This document shows, piece after piece, positions 15,390 through 22,675 of a stretch of DNA of 29,156 nucleotides. Position numbers and translations under genes: made by a program. The notes under the pieces are model-generated. The model was not told where the DNA came from. It did no database searches and saw nothing but the letters and a program-made list of their open reading frames with translations. Origin of the DNA: JAABRU01 sp050180235. GTDB taxonomy: Bacteria; Desulfobacterota; Desulfobacteria; Desulfobacterales; Desulfococcaceae. The stretch is from NCBI GenBank assembly GCA_050180235.1, contig JBFXEJ010000083.1:1-29156 (forward strand). Reading direction: 5' to 3'. Numbering within the stretch: the first letter of the stretch is position 1; every line of letters starts with the position of its first letter.

Positions 15390-16361
15390 ATGACAACATC
15401 CGCTACACCCAAATTCTGTCCCAAATGCGGTTACACAGGCATCAGCCCGTCAGCCGCAACCTGCCCCAAATGCGGTGCAAAAATCAGAAAGATGGGCATT
15501 GGCTTCCCTTCATTTTCTGCAAAAAAAAGCACAGTGATCATCTTTCTGATCATTGCCCTTGCAGGCGGGGGCCTGACATGGCTTTTTTTTTCCAATGAAA
15601 ATGTTGCCAATGAACTCCGGCAGCTTCGCCAGCCCCGGCCCAATTCCTTTTTTCTGGGAATAGATGTCTCAGCCACCATCAGCACCGATATCATGGAAAA
15701 ACTCAAGGATTCTGCCATTGAAAGACTGGGCCTTTTCATCGGTGATCCAAGCGTTTCCTATGACATACGTACTTTTGGCAACCCAGGATGCGCATCCCGC
15801 TCCTTTTCCACTGTGGTATCTGCACAGTCTCCGGAAGACGCTCCCACCTTTAACTGGAAAGTAGAGGAACCCATCCGGAAGATATCCATAACCAAAATTG
15901 CGCCCCGGGACACCACTCCCCTGACCACTCCCCTGTATCATTTTCTGGATACTGTTCTTCCGGAGAAAAAAGGCGGCCGCGTTATCATCTTTTCAGATCT
16001 CCTCAATGATGACAGTGACTGCCCCCAGCTTTTCATATTTCCGGAAAAGGCTGTAGAAGAATTCGGCAGGGACAAAAACGGACAGATCATCTTTCTCTAT
16101 CCCACCCCCCCTCTTACCAACAATACGGAACTCAACCGGAGGATACTGGGAAAGCAGCAGGAATTTATTGACCGGATGAACAAAATGGCGCAGGATGGAA
16201 AGGTAAGGGTTTTCTTTTACCACATCCCTGATGATCCCCTCAAACGCCTGGATTTCATCAAATCCCAACTGGAGAACTCCATCCCCACCACCATGTTTGA
16301 CGTGGTATGGGAAAGAACCTCCAAAGTCCTGAGCACCATTGTTTCCGCTGTGAGAGGATAA
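15390..16361 (+). CDS. Zinc-ribbon, single-pass membrane protein with vWA-like domain
   Basis: A 323-aa protein with three parts. An N-terminal zinc ribbon has Cys10/Cys13 and Cys25/Cys28 (two CPKCG knuckles). One transmembrane helix spans about 47-67. A C-terminal domain (about 85-320) has vWA features: a buried strand FFLGIDVSATIS giving a D-x-S-x-T variant of the metal site (D92, S94, T96), TTPLTTPLYHFLD as the possible metal-site Thr loop, and RVIIFSDLLND as the following strand with Asp. The second Ser of the usual DxSxS is Thr, so metal binding is plausible but unproven. The ribbon should be cytoplasmic and the vWA-like domain extracytoplasmic if the positive-inside rule holds (KIRKMG...KK precede the helix). 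It lies between FHA and alr with gaps of 16 and 4 bases. The exact role is unknown. Confidence 0.75.
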   Translation: MTTSATPKFCPKCGYTGISPSAATCPKCGAKIRKMGIGFPSFSAKKSTVIIFLIIALAGGGLTWLFFSNENVANELRQLRQPRPNSFFLGIDVSATISTDIMEKLKDSAIERLGLFIGDPSVSYDIRTFGNPGCASRSFSTVVSAQSPEDAPTFNWKVEEPIRKISITKIAPRDTTPLTTPLYHFLDTVLPEKKGGRVIIFSDLLNDDSDCPQLFIFPEKAVEEFGRDKNGQIIFLYPTPPLTNNTELNRRILGKQQEFIDRMNKMAQDGKVRVFFYHIPDDPLKRLDFIKSQLENSIPTTMFDVVWERTSKVLSTIVSAVRG

Positions 16362-16365
16362 GCAT

Positions 16366-17538
16366 ATGTCTGTACAGGAACTGGCCTGGGCTGAAACCGA
16401 TTTGTCCGCCATTGCCCACAATATGCGCCAACTGCGGAAAATCACTTCCCCGAAGGCCCGGTTTATGGCTGTTGTCAAGGCAAATGCCTACGGACACGGC
16501 GCAGTGGAAGTGGCAAAAACCGCTCTGCGCACCGGAGCCGACTGGCTGGGAGTGGCACGGGCTGACGAAGGCATTGCACTGCGCAAAGCCGGAATTTCCT
16601 GCCCAATACTTGTTTTCGGCCACACCCCGCCCCAGGCAGCGGGAAATATTGTCCACTGGGATCTGACACAAACTGTCTGTTCAGAAGCAGATGCCCGGAT
16701 AATCTCGCAGACATCCCTGGCCACTGGGAAAAAAACAAAAATTCACATCAAAACCGACACCGGCATGGGACGTCTGGGACTGCTCACCTTTCCCCATGAA
16801 AACGCAGAGAAATCTGTCCGGGAAATCAGGGAAATCCTGCGTCTGCCCGGGCTGGAATCCGAAGGCATATTCACGCATTTTGCAGCCTCTGATGCAAAAG
16901 ATAAATCCCATGCCCGTATCCAGATGCAGCGTTTTTCGGATTTTTTAGGACATCTCCGCAGGGAAGGCATGGAATTTCCCATACGTCATGCTGCCAACAG
17001 CGCTGCCATTATTAATCTGCCGGAATCCCATCTGGATATGGTAAGGGCAGGCATCGCCCTTTACGGTCTCAGACCTTCGGATGAAGTCACAGGGGAGCAC
17101 CTTTCCCTGAAACCGGCCATGACCCTCAAAACCCGGATTATCCATCTGAAAAAAGCGGATAGGGGATTTTCCGTGAGTTACGGCATGACATACCAAACTC
17201 CGGCCCCCACAGTTATCGCTACAGTATCAATTGGATATGCAGACGGTTACAGCCGTCTGCTGTCCAACACAGGAAGTATGCTGGTTCACGGACAGCGTGC
17301 TAAAATAGCCGGAAGAGTCTGCATGGATCTGACCATGCTGGATGCAGGGCATATTCCTGACCTGGCCATCGGAGATGAGGTCGTGGCTTTCGGAACCCAG
17401 GGACACAGCAGTCTGCCTGCTGAGGAACTGGCCGTCCTGATCGGAACCATCAATTATGAAATTGTGTCTTCCCTTACATCCCGTGTGCAGAGAATCTGCA
17501 AACCTGAAATCCCGGAACCTGACATGTGCATGACCTGA
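16366..17538 (+). CDS. alr: Alanine racemase
   Basis: A 390-aa PLP enzyme interconverting L- and D-alanine for peptidoglycan. PLP-binding Lys38 is in AVVKANAYGHG, the second catalytic base Tyr272 is in FSVSYGMTYQTP, and SIGYADGYSR and GRVCMDLTMLD are family signatures. Length is within the usual 360-390 range. The ribosome-binding site GAGAGGA lies eight bases before the ATG, and the gap to the vWA-like gene is only four bases. This places a cell-wall precursor enzyme in the same transcript as PP2C and FHA. The last base of its stop codon is the first base of a 163-base palindrome. Whether it is the only alr in the genome cannot be seen here. Confidence 0.96.
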   Translation: MSVQELAWAETDLSAIAHNMRQLRKITSPKARFMAVVKANAYGHGAVEVAKTALRTGADWLGVARADEGIALRKAGISCPILVFGHTPPQAAGNIVHWDLTQTVCSEADARIISQTSLATGKKTKIHIKTDTGMGRLGLLTFPHENAEKSVREIREILRLPGLESEGIFTHFAASDAKDKSHARIQMQRFSDFLGHLRREGMEFPIRHAANSAAIINLPESHLDMVRAGIALYGLRPSDEVTGEHLSLKPAMTLKTRIIHLKKADRGFSVSYGMTYQTPAPTVIATVSIGYADGYSRLLSNTGSMLVHGQRAKIAGRVCMDLTMLDAGHIPDLAIGDEVVAFGTQGHSSLPAEELAVLIGTINYEIVSSLTSRVQRICKPEIPEPDMCMT

Positions 17539-17700
17539 AATTTTTGGTAGTGGTTCAAATCCGTTGATTACGGTCTCCACTCCCCTGAGGGAGGGGCAGG
17601 GGAGGGTGAAGACATCACTGATTATCCCCCTCCCCTAACCCATCCCACCAGGAGAGGGGAATTTTTGGATCAACAGATTTGTACCGCTACCAAATTTTTT
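17538..17700. mobile_element. 163-base palindromic MITE-like element after alr
   Basis: Terminal inverted repeats of about 33 bases: the left end AAATTTTTGGTAGTGG.TC and the reverse complement of the right end ATTTGGTAGCGG.AC both lead into CAAATC.GTTGAT. The inner part is an inverted CCCCTCCC/GGGAGGGG block. It carries no gene. The left end overlaps the final base of the alr stop codon; it may provide or replace the alr terminator. Confidence 0.75.
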
Positions 17701-17873
17701 AAGATTTCATAATGGTTTTTCACCTGAAACCCCAATCCCGGACACTCAGCCCTGTAACTCTGAAACCTGAATCCCAACCCTAAGCCCTGAACTCTGTAAA
17801 CCCGAAACCTGACACCCAACCCCGAATCCGGCAGACCGGGCATACACCCCTGCCAAAACAAAAGGAGCGGAAG
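17701..17873 (+). repeat. Degenerate C-rich short repeat before the cPGS-like gene
   Basis: From about 17720 to 17830 variations of AACCTGAAWCCC and CCAACCC recur with irregular spacing. The pattern is a low-complexity array rather than a gene; the minus-strand frame gives repeated G-L-G-F/R-V-x peptides. It ends about 40 bases before the next ribosome-binding site (AAAGGAG). Confidence 0.6.
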
Positions 17874-19211
17874 ATGGTAGAAAAAGTCATCATTATGGGC
17901 GCGGCCGGACGTGATTTTCACAACTTCAACGTCTATTTCAGGGACAATCCCAGATACCGGGTTATCGGCTTCACTGCCACGCAGATACCCAATATTGAAG
18001 GACGTATTTACCCCCCGGAACTGGCCGGGAAACTCTACCCTGACGGAATCCCCGTATATTCCGAATCCAGGCTCGCAGAACTCATCAGGGACTGGCAGAT
18101 CGAACTCGTGGCCTTTTCCTACAGCGACATTCCCCATACAGAAGTCATGCACAAAGCCTCCCTTGTCATGGCCGGGGGAGCGGATTTCATGCTCATCGGA
18201 GCCACATATACCATGCTCCGGTCAGAAAAACCCGTAATCACCGTGTGCGCAGTCCGCACCGGATGCGGAAAATCCCAGACTACCCGGAAAATCTGCCGGA
18301 TTCTCGGAGCCCTGGGAAAAAAAGTGGTGGTTGTCCGCCATCCCATGCCTTACGGTGATCTGCGTCAGCAGGTGGTGCAGCGTTTTTCCTCTTATGAGGA
18401 TTTTGGAAAAAACCAGTGCACCATAGAAGAAATGGAGGAATACGAGCCTCTCGTGGATCAGGGCATAACCGTGTACGCAGGCATTGACTATGAAAAAATT
18501 CTGCGTGCGGCAGAAAAAGAGGCCGACATCATTGTCTGGGACGGAGGAAACAATGACACACCCTTTTACCATCCTGATGTGCATATCGTACTCTTCGACC
18601 CACACCGGCCCGGGCATGAACTGCTCTATTATCCGGGTGAAACCAATATGATCATGGCTGATATCGCCATTATCAGCAAGGTGGACAGCGCAGAAGCGGC
18701 CGGAATTGAACAGGTTCGGAAAAACATCAGCACCTGTGCGCCCAAGGCTGATATTATTCTTGCGGAATCGGATCTGCTTGCAGACAATCCTGAACTTATC
18801 CGGGGAAAACGGGTGCTGGTGGTGGAAGACGGTCCGACCCTGACCCACGGTGAAATGGCTTATGGAGCCGGAACCATAGCCGCAAAGAAATATGGGGCGG
18901 CCGGGATTGTGGAACCTGTGAAATATGCGGTGGGAAGTATAAAAGAAATTTTTGGAAAATATCCCCATATCCGTACAGCGCTTCCGGCAATGGGATATGG
19001 GAAAAAACAGATGCAGGATTTGGAGGATACGATTCGCAATGCAGACTGCGATCTGGTCATTTTTGCCACTCCCATCAATCTGCCCCGGCTGCTCTCCATC
19101 GGCAGACCCGCGATCCGGGTGAAATATGAATACAAAGACCACAGTGAGCCCCTTTTGGAAACCGTGCTGATGGAGCGGCTGGCACGGATGAAACAGACCG
19201 GAGTGAACTGA
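17874..19211 (+). CDS. Cyclic 2,3-diphosphoglycerate synthetase-like GTPase
   Basis: A 445-aa protein resembling cyclic 2,3-diphosphoglycerate synthetase, an enzyme known from methanogens that makes a thermoprotectant, but also found as bacterial homologues of unknown function. An N-terminal Rossmann-like region opens with IIMGAAGRDFHNFN. A P-loop VRTGCGKS (127-134) and the later VWDGGNNDTPF and PHRPGHE segments fit a P-loop NTPase core; KVDSAEA may be the base-recognition loop. The C-terminal IVEPVKYAVGSIKEIF segment is typical of this family. The ATG is preceded by AAAGGAG, and a perfect 9-base hairpin follows the stop. It is separated from alr by 335 bases of repeats, so it is probably a separate transcript. 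The bacterial substrate is unknown. Confidence 0.88.
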   Translation: MVEKVIIMGAAGRDFHNFNVYFRDNPRYRVIGFTATQIPNIEGRIYPPELAGKLYPDGIPVYSESRLAELIRDWQIELVAFSYSDIPHTEVMHKASLVMAGGADFMLIGATYTMLRSEKPVITVCAVRTGCGKSQTTRKICRILGALGKKVVVVRHPMPYGDLRQQVVQRFSSYEDFGKNQCTIEEMEEYEPLVDQGITVYAGIDYEKILRAAEKEADIIVWDGGNNDTPFYHPDVHIVLFDPHRPGHELLYYPGETNMIMADIAIISKVDSAEAAGIEQVRKNISTCAPKADIILAESDLLADNPELIRGKRVLVVEDGPTLTHGEMAYGAGTIAAKKYGAAGIVEPVKYAVGSIKEIFGKYPHIRTALPAMGYGKKQMQDLEDTIRNADCDLVIFATPINLPRLLSIGRPAIRVKYEYKDHSEPLLETVLMERLARMKQTGVN

Positions 19212-19218
19212 TACTGAG

Positions 19219-19239
19219 GCACAGGCAGGATGCCTGTGC
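19219..19239 (+). terminator. Hairpin after the cPGS-like gene
   Basis: A perfect 9-base stem (GCACAGGCA with TGCCTGTGC) around a GGA loop, seven bases after the stop. Only a short T-rich stretch follows, so it is a terminator candidate without a good T-run. Confidence 0.5.
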
Positions 19240-19385
19240 AGCCTTTATGTCACCAGATTCAACAAATTGATTTTCATTGCAGTTTTTTCAGATATGAAAA
19301 GCACACTGTGTGCCACAGGCAAACCGGTATTCACAACATGCCGGAATGATACCGGTTCGCCATTGATTTGATCCGGTTTAAAAAA

Positions 19386-19463
19386 GTCCCCTCCTGAGAT
19401 GGGCAGGGGTGTGTCTGTTCCACCGCCCTGAAACACACCCCTTTACCACCTCTCAGGAGGGGA
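19386..19463. repeat. Palindrome with TCCCCTCCTGAGA arms
   Basis: The left arm TCCCCTCCTGAGATGGGCAG and right arm ending CTCTCAGGAGGGGA are inverted repeats that also pair GGGGTGTGT with ACACACCCC. A partial copy is at 19780-19810. It resembles the purine-rich core of the element after alr. Confidence 0.75.
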
Positions 19464-19465
19464 AT

Positions 19466-19615
19466 AATACCAATTCTCCATTGATTTGATACAATATGGT
19501 CAGTTTTTCCGCTGTTGAGCGTGTGCAAAAAACCGCTCCGCTTAATTTTTGCACTCCTCCGGATCAGCCCGGGGCGGAACTGCAGATTGTATCAGGTCAA
19601 TGGCGAACCGGTATA
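19466..19615 (+). repeat. Composite repeat unit 1 of a tandem duplication
   Basis: Starts AATACCAATTCTCCATTGAT and contains the GTGCAAAAA hairpin (19523-19554) and an inverted CAATGGCGAACCGGTAT end. The first 95 bases or so are identical, with one difference, to the unit starting at 19616. Confidence 0.85.
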
Positions 19616-19740
19616 ATACCAATTCTCCATTGATTTGATACAATATGGTCAGTTTTTCCGCTGTTGAGAGTGTGCAAAAAACCGCTCCGCTTAATTTTTG
19701 CACTCCTCCGCATTGTATAAAACCAATGGCGAACCGGTAT
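19616..19740 (+). repeat. Composite repeat unit 2 of a tandem duplication
   Basis: Nearly identical to unit 1 through the hairpin (19672-19703) and GCACTCCTCCG, then shorter: about 25 bases of unit 1 are missing before the shared AATGGCGAACCGGTAT end. Confidence 0.85.
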
Positions 19741-19757
19741 AATACCGGTTCGCCATT
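19723..19757. repeat. Perfect palindrome with 17-base arms
   Basis: CAATGGCGAACCGGTAT followed by one base and its exact reverse complement. It marks the junction between unit 2 and a further CCGGTTCGCCATTG repeat. Confidence 0.85.
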
Positions 19758-20178
19758 GATTTGATCCAAATTTCAGAAAATCCCCTCCTGAGAGGCAGGG
19801 GTGTGTTTCATAACTGATTTACGCCGGATCGTTATACCGGAGAAAGCCGGTATCCGGAAGCGGTTGAAAATACCGGATTCCGGCTTTTGCCGGAATGACG
19901 GTCAAAGAGAATAACTGCCTGATTTTTGAAAAGGCTGCGTAACATCAGTTAATAAGTATATTTTCAATGTCGAATTGGTATGATACTGAAAAAGGGCGGC
20001 AGCCAGCCTCCTGATTTTCAGGAAGGCTGCCTGACATCAGATATTAAATTCCAATATGTTCAGGGGCATGCGTGAGGGGTACCCTCCTGCTTTGTCAGCA
20101 TTGAATCTGTAAAGACAAATTTTGCTGTTTTTTGCATTCTTTGCAGTTAAAACGCACAAAAATCAGCCTGAAAAAGCA

Positions 20179-20952
20179 CTATCTTTGCGGAGTGCGCAAA
20201 GCAGAAAGGGTGAAAAGATCATCCGGCAGATGATCCATGAATTCCAGTCTTTTGTATTCCAGAAGCGTATAGGCATCTTCTGTTTCGGATTTCCGCATTT
20301 TCGTAAAACGGGGGAAAAGTCTGCCACCCATCATTTCCATCTGCCAGGATGTCAGAATTTTCACAGATTTCATGTTTTCATCAAAAAATTCCTGCGAAAG
20401 CATGATCTGATCCTCCCGGATTTTCAGGCGCTGCATTCCCCATATGACAGGTGCATCAGGTTTGGGAATGGATTTAATAAGATAGACTGTCTTTCCCTCA
20501 TGGGTTTCACGTCCTTCCAGAGTATGAACATAATCATAAAGCAGACTGTCGGATCGGGCCAGATCATTGTTGGAAAAATCCGATCCCATCCAGGACTGGG
20601 ACATCATGGAAGGCGGCAGTTTGATCACCCGGCTGACTTTTGGGTTGTATGTCCACATCTCCCGACCCTTTTTCAGGGTTCCGTTGCCTTCATCCCGGGC
20701 CGGAGCTGTGATGAAAAACAGGCTCTCGCTTTCGCCCCGTGTCCACCCCCGGAGGGTTATGTCCCGTTTCCATTCTGGACGCTTAATGGTCATTTCCACC
20801 ACGGATTCCGAGGCTTTGCCACGGAAATAACTGAAACTTTCCCGCACAATGCTTTCCGCGTCCACTAAGGTGTCCTGAGCAAATCCAGCGGAAAGCAGGG
20901 TACACAGACCGCACAAAAATCCGAAGATTTGCAGAATATGCTTTCTGTTCAT
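20179..20952 (-). CDS. LolA/RseB-like outer-membrane lipoprotein-sorting protein
   Basis: A 257-aa exported protein with a signal peptide (about 1-25, cleavage near GFA-QD). The mature part resembles the outer-membrane lipoprotein-sorting family (a LolA-like incomplete beta barrel): ESIVRESFSYFRGKASESVV, then alternating strands, DEGNGTLKKGREMWTYNPK, a conserved MMSQSWMGSDFSNNDLAR and DAPVIWGMQRLKI. This family commonly accompanies RND-type membrane exporters; no such exporter is in this window, so the gene is isolated between repeat-rich regions. The ATG at 20952 was chosen because it begins the signal peptide and has AAAGGAT upstream; the frame is open 231 bases further upstream, but that part runs into repeats. 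The cargo is unknown. Confidence 0.85.
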   Translation of the reverse strand: MNRKHILQIFGFLCGLCTLLSAGFAQDTLVDAESIVRESFSYFRGKASESVVEMTIKRPEWKRDITLRGWTRGESESLFFITAPARDEGNGTLKKGREMWTYNPKVSRVIKLPPSMMSQSWMGSDFSNNDLARSDSLLYDYVHTLEGRETHEGKTVYLIKSIPKPDAPVIWGMQRLKIREDQIMLSQEFFDENMKSVKILTSWQMEMMGGRLFPRFTKMRKSETEDAYTLLEYKRLEFMDHLPDDLFTLSALRTPQR

Positions 20953-20981
20953 TGTCTTTATCCTTTTCGTTCTGTACATTT

Positions 20982-21044
20982 CAGGTGATTTCCAGAAAAG
21001 AATATACCAGCAAAGCAGCAAAAGCTTCCAGCTTTTGCCACAGG
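20982..21044 (+). repeat. Copy of the AGCTTCCAGCT dispersed repeat
   Basis: AGGTGATTTCCAGAAAAGAA followed by a stretch that includes AAAAGCTTCCAGCTTTTGCC. It is collinear with 13129-13190 and lies just before the second 140-base palindrome, the reverse of the order at 12989-13190. Confidence 0.75.
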
Positions 21045-21062
21045 GACTTTTCAGACACCCAC

Positions 21063-21204
21063 TAAGGTGATTTCCATTAATTATTATACCGTTTTTCGTA
21101 GGGTGGGCACGGCTTTTTGTGCCCACAGTTTCAGCAGGACGGCGGGCACAAAAAGCCGTGCCCACCCTACAATGATGGTACATTTTTTCATGGAAATCTC
21201 CTCA
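21063..21204 (+). repeat. 140-base palindromic element, copy 2 (GTGATTTCC family)
   Basis: Same outer arms and same orientation as copy 1 (left ATTATACCGTTTTTCG, right ATGGTACATTTTTTCATGG). The centre, AGTTTCAGCAGGAC, is the reverse complement of the copy-1 centre. It lies between the LolA-like gene and the fabF terminator. Confidence 0.85.
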
Positions 21205-21217
21205 GCGCATAAAATCA

Positions 21218-21240
21218 AAGTTGACAAAGCACTATAGTCA
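21218..21240 (-). repeat. Solo IS630-like end motif
   Basis: AAAGTTGACAAAGCACTATAG resembles the right end of the 4276-4383 element (AAAAGTTGAGGAAAACACTA). No partner end was found nearby, so this is possibly a solo remnant. Confidence 0.35.
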
Positions 21241-21266
21241 AAGCCGGGATTCGAACTTCCGGAAAG

Positions 21267-21299
21267 AAAAAACCGGGCTGCGGGTGCAGTCCGGTTTTT
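21267..21299 (-). terminator. Rho-independent terminator of fabF
   Basis: On the minus strand: AAAAACCGG, CTGC, loop, GCAG, CCGGTTTTTT (stem with one G/T bulge pair, GGGT/ACCC loop), starting 60 bases after the fabF stop. It is followed by a T-run, so it is a good intrinsic terminator. Confidence 0.85.
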
Positions 21300-21358
21300 C
21301 ATTTCCGGATATTTTTTATGCTTCACAGATTTTCAGAATCAGACTTTTTGCCGATTAA

Positions 21359-22600
21359 TCAGTTCCTGTACTTTTTCATAAGAACGACAGCATTGGTTCC
21401 GCCAAAACCAAAGGAATTGCTCATGGCAATATTGACCTGTGTTTTGCGGGCAGTATTGGGCACATAATCCAGATCACATTCTTCGCCCGGATTTTCCAGA
21501 TTGATGGTCGGCGGAATAATGTCATGATACAGTGTCAGCGATGTAAACACGGATTCAATGCCCCCCGCACCGCCCAGCAGATGTCCGGTCATGGATTTGG
21601 TGGAGCTGATGGCAATTTTCGCGGCTTTTTCTTTGAAAACGGTTTTGATGGCACGGGTTTCATACAGGTCATTGAGCGGGGTGGATGTTCCGTGCGCATT
21701 GATATAATCAATATCCGTGTAAGAAATTCCCGCGTCTTCTATGGCAGCGGCCATGCACCGTGCTGCTCCTTCTCCGTCCGGAGGCGGAGATGTCATATGA
21801 AATCCGTCTCCGCTCATGCCGTAACCGATCATTTCTCCGTAAATTTTTGCCCCGCGTTCAAGAGCATGTTCCAGAGATTCCAGAATTAGAATGCCCGCGC
21901 CTTCCCCAACCACAAAACCGTCACGGTCTTTATCAAAGGGACGGGAGGCTTTCTGGGGGGCATCATTGCGGGTGGACAGGGCCTTCATTGCACCAAAACC
22001 GGCTATGCAGGTGGGGGTGATGACCGATTCCACTCCGCCGGTGAACATGGCATCAGCCCTGCCCTGCTGAATGATTTTGAATGCCTCACCCACAGCATGG
22101 GTTCCGGCAGCACAGGCTGTTGCCACAGAGGAATTGGGGCCTTTTGCCCCGAACTGTATGGAAATCATGCCCGGAGCCATATTGCCGATCATCATGGGAA
22201 TAAAAAAGGGACTTACCCGTTTCGGGCCTTTGGTATGGATGATCAGGGTGTGTTCCTCCAAAGTGCCAAGCCCGCCCAGACCGCATCCGGTAAAAACCCC
22301 GACCCGGTTTGCATTGCTGCTGTCAATCCTGAGTCCGGAATCCTCCACCGCCATACGAGCGGCGGCAATGGCATACGCTATAAAGGGCTGTAGCCGTTTG
22401 GCATCCTTTTTGGGAACAAAATCCTCTGCATTGAAACCTTTGACTTCCCCGGCAATCTTTGTCTGGTATTCCGCAGTGTCAAAACGGGTGATTTCCCCGA
22501 TCCCGGATTTGCCTGCGCACAAAGCCTTCCATGATTCCTCCACACCGATTCCCACCGGCGTGACCAGTCCCAGTCCTGTGATAACAACCCGCCTCTTCAA
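21359..22600 (-). CDS. fabF: 3-oxoacyl-ACP synthase II
   Basis: A 413-aa KAS II that elongates fatty acyl-ACP with malonyl-ACP. From the TTG at 22600 the length and residue numbers equal those of E. coli FabF: Cys163 (VATACAAG), His303 (NAHGTSTP), Lys335 and His340 (STKSMTGHLLG), plus the NSFGFGGTN C-terminal loop. TTG was chosen because GGGAGG lies six bases upstream and the family begins KRRVVITGLG. An in-frame ATG 54 bases upstream would add 18 residues that match nothing and lacks this ribosome-binding site. It is the last gene of the rpmF-fab cluster, separated from acpP by a toxin-antitoxin pair, and is followed by a strong terminator. Confidence 0.95.
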   Translation of the reverse strand: MKRRVVITGLGLVTPVGIGVEESWKALCAGKSGIGEITRFDTAEYQTKIAGEVKGFNAEDFVPKKDAKRLQPFIAYAIAAARMAVEDSGLRIDSSNANRVGVFTGCGLGGLGTLEEHTLIIHTKGPKRVSPFFIPMMIGNMAPGMISIQFGAKGPNSSVATACAAGTHAVGEAFKIIQQGRADAMFTGGVESVITPTCIAGFGAMKALSTRNDAPQKASRPFDKDRDGFVVGEGAGILILESLEHALERGAKIYGEMIGYGMSGDGFHMTSPPPDGEGAARCMAAAIEDAGISYTDIDYINAHGTSTPLNDLYETRAIKTVFKEKAAKIAISSTKSMTGHLLGGAGGIESVFTSLTLYHDIIPPTINLENPGEECDLDYVPNTARKTQVNIAMSNSFGFGGTNAVVLMKKYRN

Positions 22601-22605
22601 AGAAA

Positions 22606-22611
22606 CCTCCC
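22606..22611 (-). promoter_or_regulatory. Ribosome-binding site that decides the fabF TTG start
   Basis: GGGAGG on the minus strand, six bases before TTG at 22600-22598. It supports the non-ATG start. Confidence 0.8.
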
Positions 22612-22675
22612 TTTCCAAATGCTGCTGAACACCATGTTCAGTAATCAGGTGCAACTGAGGGGCAGGAATTTTTTC

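Larger units (their letters stand above)
19212..20178. repeat. 967-base gene-free repeat nest
   Basis: No credible gene. Contents in order: the terminator-like hairpin, a CCGGTTCGCCATTG repeat (19348-19372), a palindrome with TCCCCTCCTGAGA arms (19386-19463), a tandemly duplicated composite repeat (19466-19740), a perfect 17-base-arm palindrome (19723-19757), a partial copy of the CCCCTCCTGAGA element (19780-19810), CCGGAATGAC-type repeats (19835-19905), and two copies of a GGCTGC...ACATCAG palindrome (19918-19950 and 19991-20046). Confidence 0.8.

Noticed and set aside
17670..18152. 160-residue minus-strand frame with repeated G-L-G-F-R-V
   Set aside because: Half of it is the C-rich degenerate array and the rest is antisense to the cPGS-like gene.
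20953..21183. Upstream extension of the LolA-like gene
   Set aside because: The frame is open but runs into the 140-base palindrome and the AGCTTCCAGCT repeat; the signal peptide starts at 20952.
21241..21263. tRNA T-arm-like sequence (GCCGGGATTCGAAC)
   Set aside because: No acceptor, D-arm or anticodon stem can be built around it, and it abuts the fabF terminator; at most a tRNA fragment.
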